Below are positions 62,407 through 64,000 of a stretch of DNA of 64,000 nt, in pieces; within the stretch, counting starts at the first letter, position 1, and each line of letters begins with the position of its first letter. This DNA is from Streptomyces justiciae. Its GTDB lineage: Bacteria; Actinomycetota; Actinomycetes; Streptomycetales; Streptomycetaceae. Below the pieces are notes generated by a model. It saw only the letters and a program-made list of their open reading frames with translations, ran no database searches and was not told the DNA's origin. The stretch lies in contig NZ_JADDXU010000027.1 in the NCBI RefSeq assembly GCF_015163075.1, positions 49,032-113,031 of the forward strand, written 5' to 3'. Both the position numbers and the translations under genes were made by a program.

Positions 62407-64000
62407 ATGTCCGACGGTTCCACTTCCACCGCTTCGAACTTCTCCTACGCCCGGATGTACGAGGAGCAGCAGCCGCGCCTCGTCGCGTACGCCCGCTCCC
62501 TCACGCGGAACTCCTGGACGGCCGAAGACCTCGTCGCAGAGGCCCACTTCAGGGTGTGGCGGCGGCTGGCCGAGGGGCACGAGATCGAGAACGTGCCGGC
62601 GTATCTGATGACGACCGTGCGCCATCTCGCGAGCGCCGCCGCCGGAACTGCCGTACGGGAGACGCCTCAGGACCCGCAGAGCGACGAGCGGGGCGAGGTG
62701 CCCGCTCAGACGCGGGGCTGCGCTGATCCTGCCGAGCAGGTGTCCGCCGTCGATCTACTCGTGCGGGTGCTGGGGCAGTTGCCCGAGCGGTGGGTCAAGG
62801 CGCTGTGGCTGGCGGAGGCGGAAGGGCAGCCGCTCGCGGCGATCGGGCCGCAGGTGGGGACGAAGGACGGGGCTACGGCCGTGCTGCTGCACCGGGCACG
62901 GGAAGGGATGCGGCAGGCGTTTCTCCGCACCCAGACCGGGGCACCGGACGACCCCGCCTGCCAGGTGCACTGGGCACGGATGCCCGCGTATGTACGGGGT
63001 GCCGCCACGGAACGGCAGTCCGAGCGGCTGCTCGGACACGTGGACGCCTGCGACGACTGCCGGGCGCGGCTGGCGGCCCTGATGAGCGCCAACGACCGGT
63101 TGCCGGCGCTGGTCGGGCCCGCGTTGCTGGTGTTCGTGGCGGGAGGTGCGGGCAAGTACGTGCTCACGGCGGCGGCCGCGGGGGCCGCGGGGCTCAAGGG
63201 CGGCGGGGTGCTGGAGGGGGTACGCCATGTCACCGCCGGCGGCGCCAAGGCCGCGGTCGCGGCCGGTGCGGTCGTGGCGGGCGCCGCCGTGGTCATCCTC
63301 GCCCTCGGCCCCGGCTACTCCACGCCGACTCCGGCCGAGCGGACGCCGGTTGCGGAGGCACCGGCGGGGCAGGTACCGGTGGCGGAAGGGCCGGTGGCCG
63401 GTACGCCAGTGGCCGATGCGCCGGGGACCGGTTCGGCGGCGGCTGATACGCCGGTGGCGGGCGCGCGGGGTGACGACGGTGGCAGTGGCGATGGCGGTAC
63501 GACGGTGCAGCCGGCCAGCGCTGAGCGAGGCGACGGGTCGTCGGTCGACACGCGTACGCCGGGCGCCGATGAGCCGGCGCCGCCTCCGAGCGAACCCACG
63601 CCCCCTTCCGTCCTTTCGCCGACCGCCCCCGCCCCGGAACAGCCGACACCGCCCGCTGAGGACACACCGGACCAGCCGACACCGCCCGCCGAAGACACCC
63701 CGGACAAGCCCGCGCCCCCGGCCAAGGACACCCCTGAGGAACCAGCACCGCCCGCAAAGAACCCGCCGGCACAGCCCGCGCCACCCACGGACGACACCCC
63801 GGACCAGCCCATACCCCCAACCAAGGACACCCCCGGGGAGCCCACCCCGCCCGCCGACAACCCGCCCGAGCAGCCCACCCCCCCCGCCGATTACGCCCCG
63901 CCGAAGCCCGCCCCCCCCCCCCCCGCCCCCCCCCCTCCACCCCCCCCCCCCCCCCCCGCCATGCCCCCGATCCGGCGTCCGGTCAGCCCCGGCACCAGCC
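62407..64000 (+). CDS. ECF-type sigma factor with C-terminal zinc finger, membrane helix and proline-rich tail (partial)
   Basis: At least 531 residues are visible; it continues past the right edge. Residues 14-80 fit sigma-70 region 2 (YARMYEEQQPRLVAYARSL, AEDLVAEAHFRVWRRL) and 110-172 region 4 (LLVRVLGQLPERWVKALWLA, then ATAVLLHRAREGMRQAFL). A zinc-finger segment LLGHVDACDDCRARL (about 209-223) carries H-x3-C-x2-C like anti-sigma factors (ZAS). A hydrophobic helix follows (about 284-303), then a tail rich in Pro, Asp, Glu and Thr with 11-residue repeats. The protein thus joins sigma factor and anti-sigma-like anchor in one chain. GGAG lies before the ATG. Confidence 0.88.
   Translation, partial: MSDGSTSTASNFSYARMYEEQQPRLVAYARSLTRNSWTAEDLVAEAHFRVWRRLAEGHEIENVPAYLMTTVRHLASAAAGTAVRETPQDPQSDERGEVPAQTRGCADPAEQVSAVDLLVRVLGQLPERWVKALWLAEAEGQPLAAIGPQVGTKDGATAVLLHRAREGMRQAFLRTQTGAPDDPACQVHWARMPAYVRGAATERQSERLLGHVDACDDCRARLAALMSANDRLPALVGPALLVFVAGGAGKYVLTAAAAGAAGLKGGGVLEGVRHVTAGGAKAAVAAGAVVAGAAVVILALGPGYSTPTPAERTPVAEAPAGQVPVAEGPVAGTPVADAPGTGSAAADTPVAGARGDDGGSGDGGTTVQPASAERGDGSSVDTRTPGADEPAPPPSEPTPPSVLSPTAPAPEQPTPPAEDTPDQPTPPAEDTPDKPAPPAKDTPEEPAPPAKNPPAQPAPPTDDTPDQPIPPTKDTPGEPTPPADNPPEQPTPPADYAPPKPAPPPPAPPPPPPPPPPAMPPIRRPVSPGTS
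63637..63893 (+). repeat. Degenerate 33-bp repeats coding a proline-rich tail
   Basis: About eight imperfect 33-base units encode the 11-residue pattern QPTPPAEDTPD and variants (KPAPPAKDTPE, QPAPPTDDTPD). Runs of C up to 18 long follow (63909-63957). The repeats form the outer tail of the sigma-factor fusion and may vary in number between strains. Confidence 0.85.

Overview
The window is high-GC actinobacterial DNA, almost certainly from Streptomyces. The third codon position is heavily G/C, and GTG starts and 4-bp stop/start overlaps are frequent. The window also carries a futalosine-pathway menaquinone gene, an SsgA-family protein, a WhiJ-like regulator triad and a 14-gene nuo operon. From memory, the order whiJ-like, mqnC, menG, nuoA-N, recQ matches the SCO454x-SCO457x region of the S. 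coelicolor chromosome; I could not check this.

Left part (1-14.4 kb), mostly accessory: an FAD/NAD(P)-binding oxidoreductase (cut by the left edge) runs with an ATP-grasp protein; then come fumarylacetoacetase and an M56 membrane protease. Next is a GntR/HutC regulator followed by a five-gene cluster: AprB-like ferredoxin, sulfonate/nitrate/taurine-type ABC transporter (SBP, permease, ATPase) and an AprA/fumarate-reductase-like flavoprotein fused to a HEAT-repeat domain. This cluster is the best candidate here for an undescribed system: a transporter dedicated to feeding a ferredoxin-flavoprotein oxidoreductase of unknown substrate. recQ and a small secreted protein follow.

Central part (15.0-31.1 kb): the complete nuoABCDEFGHIJKLMN operon for proton-pumping NADH:quinone oxidoreductase reads on the minus strand from nuoA to nuoN. 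Most junctions overlap by 4 bp. A TGTGA-N6-TCACA palindrome 108 bp before nuoA fits a Rex (or Crp) operator. The middle of nuoF has clearly different codon use from its flanks.

Right-central part (31.8-45.1 kb): secreted NlpC/P60 hydrolase, Tat-secreted FAD oxidoreductase, peptide deformylase, geranylgeranyl/menaquinone reductase, GNAT acetyltransferase, orphan PASTA protein and menG. Then come an envelope polysaccharide set (membrane protein, NodB-GT2 fusion, acyltransferase 3), a GH18-like lipoprotein, a truncated amidohydrolase-like protein and mqnC. menG, mqnC and the menJ-like reductase make the quinone that the Nuo complex reduces.

Right part (45.2-64 kb): A24 prepilin peptidase with a LysM/BTAD membrane protein, a pair of secreted hypotheticals, an Rpn-like pseudogene, a WhiJ-like HATPase/XRE-DUF5753/DUF397 triad and a histidine phosphatase. 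A polymorphic toxin island follows: a small WXG100-like protein, four small conserved genes, a 1522-residue Rhs toxin with a putative nuclease tip and a candidate immunity gene. The window ends with an SsgA-like protein and an ECF sigma factor fused to a zinc finger, membrane helix and proline-rich tail, cut by the right edge. I saw no rRNA, tRNA, CRISPR array or insertion sequence.
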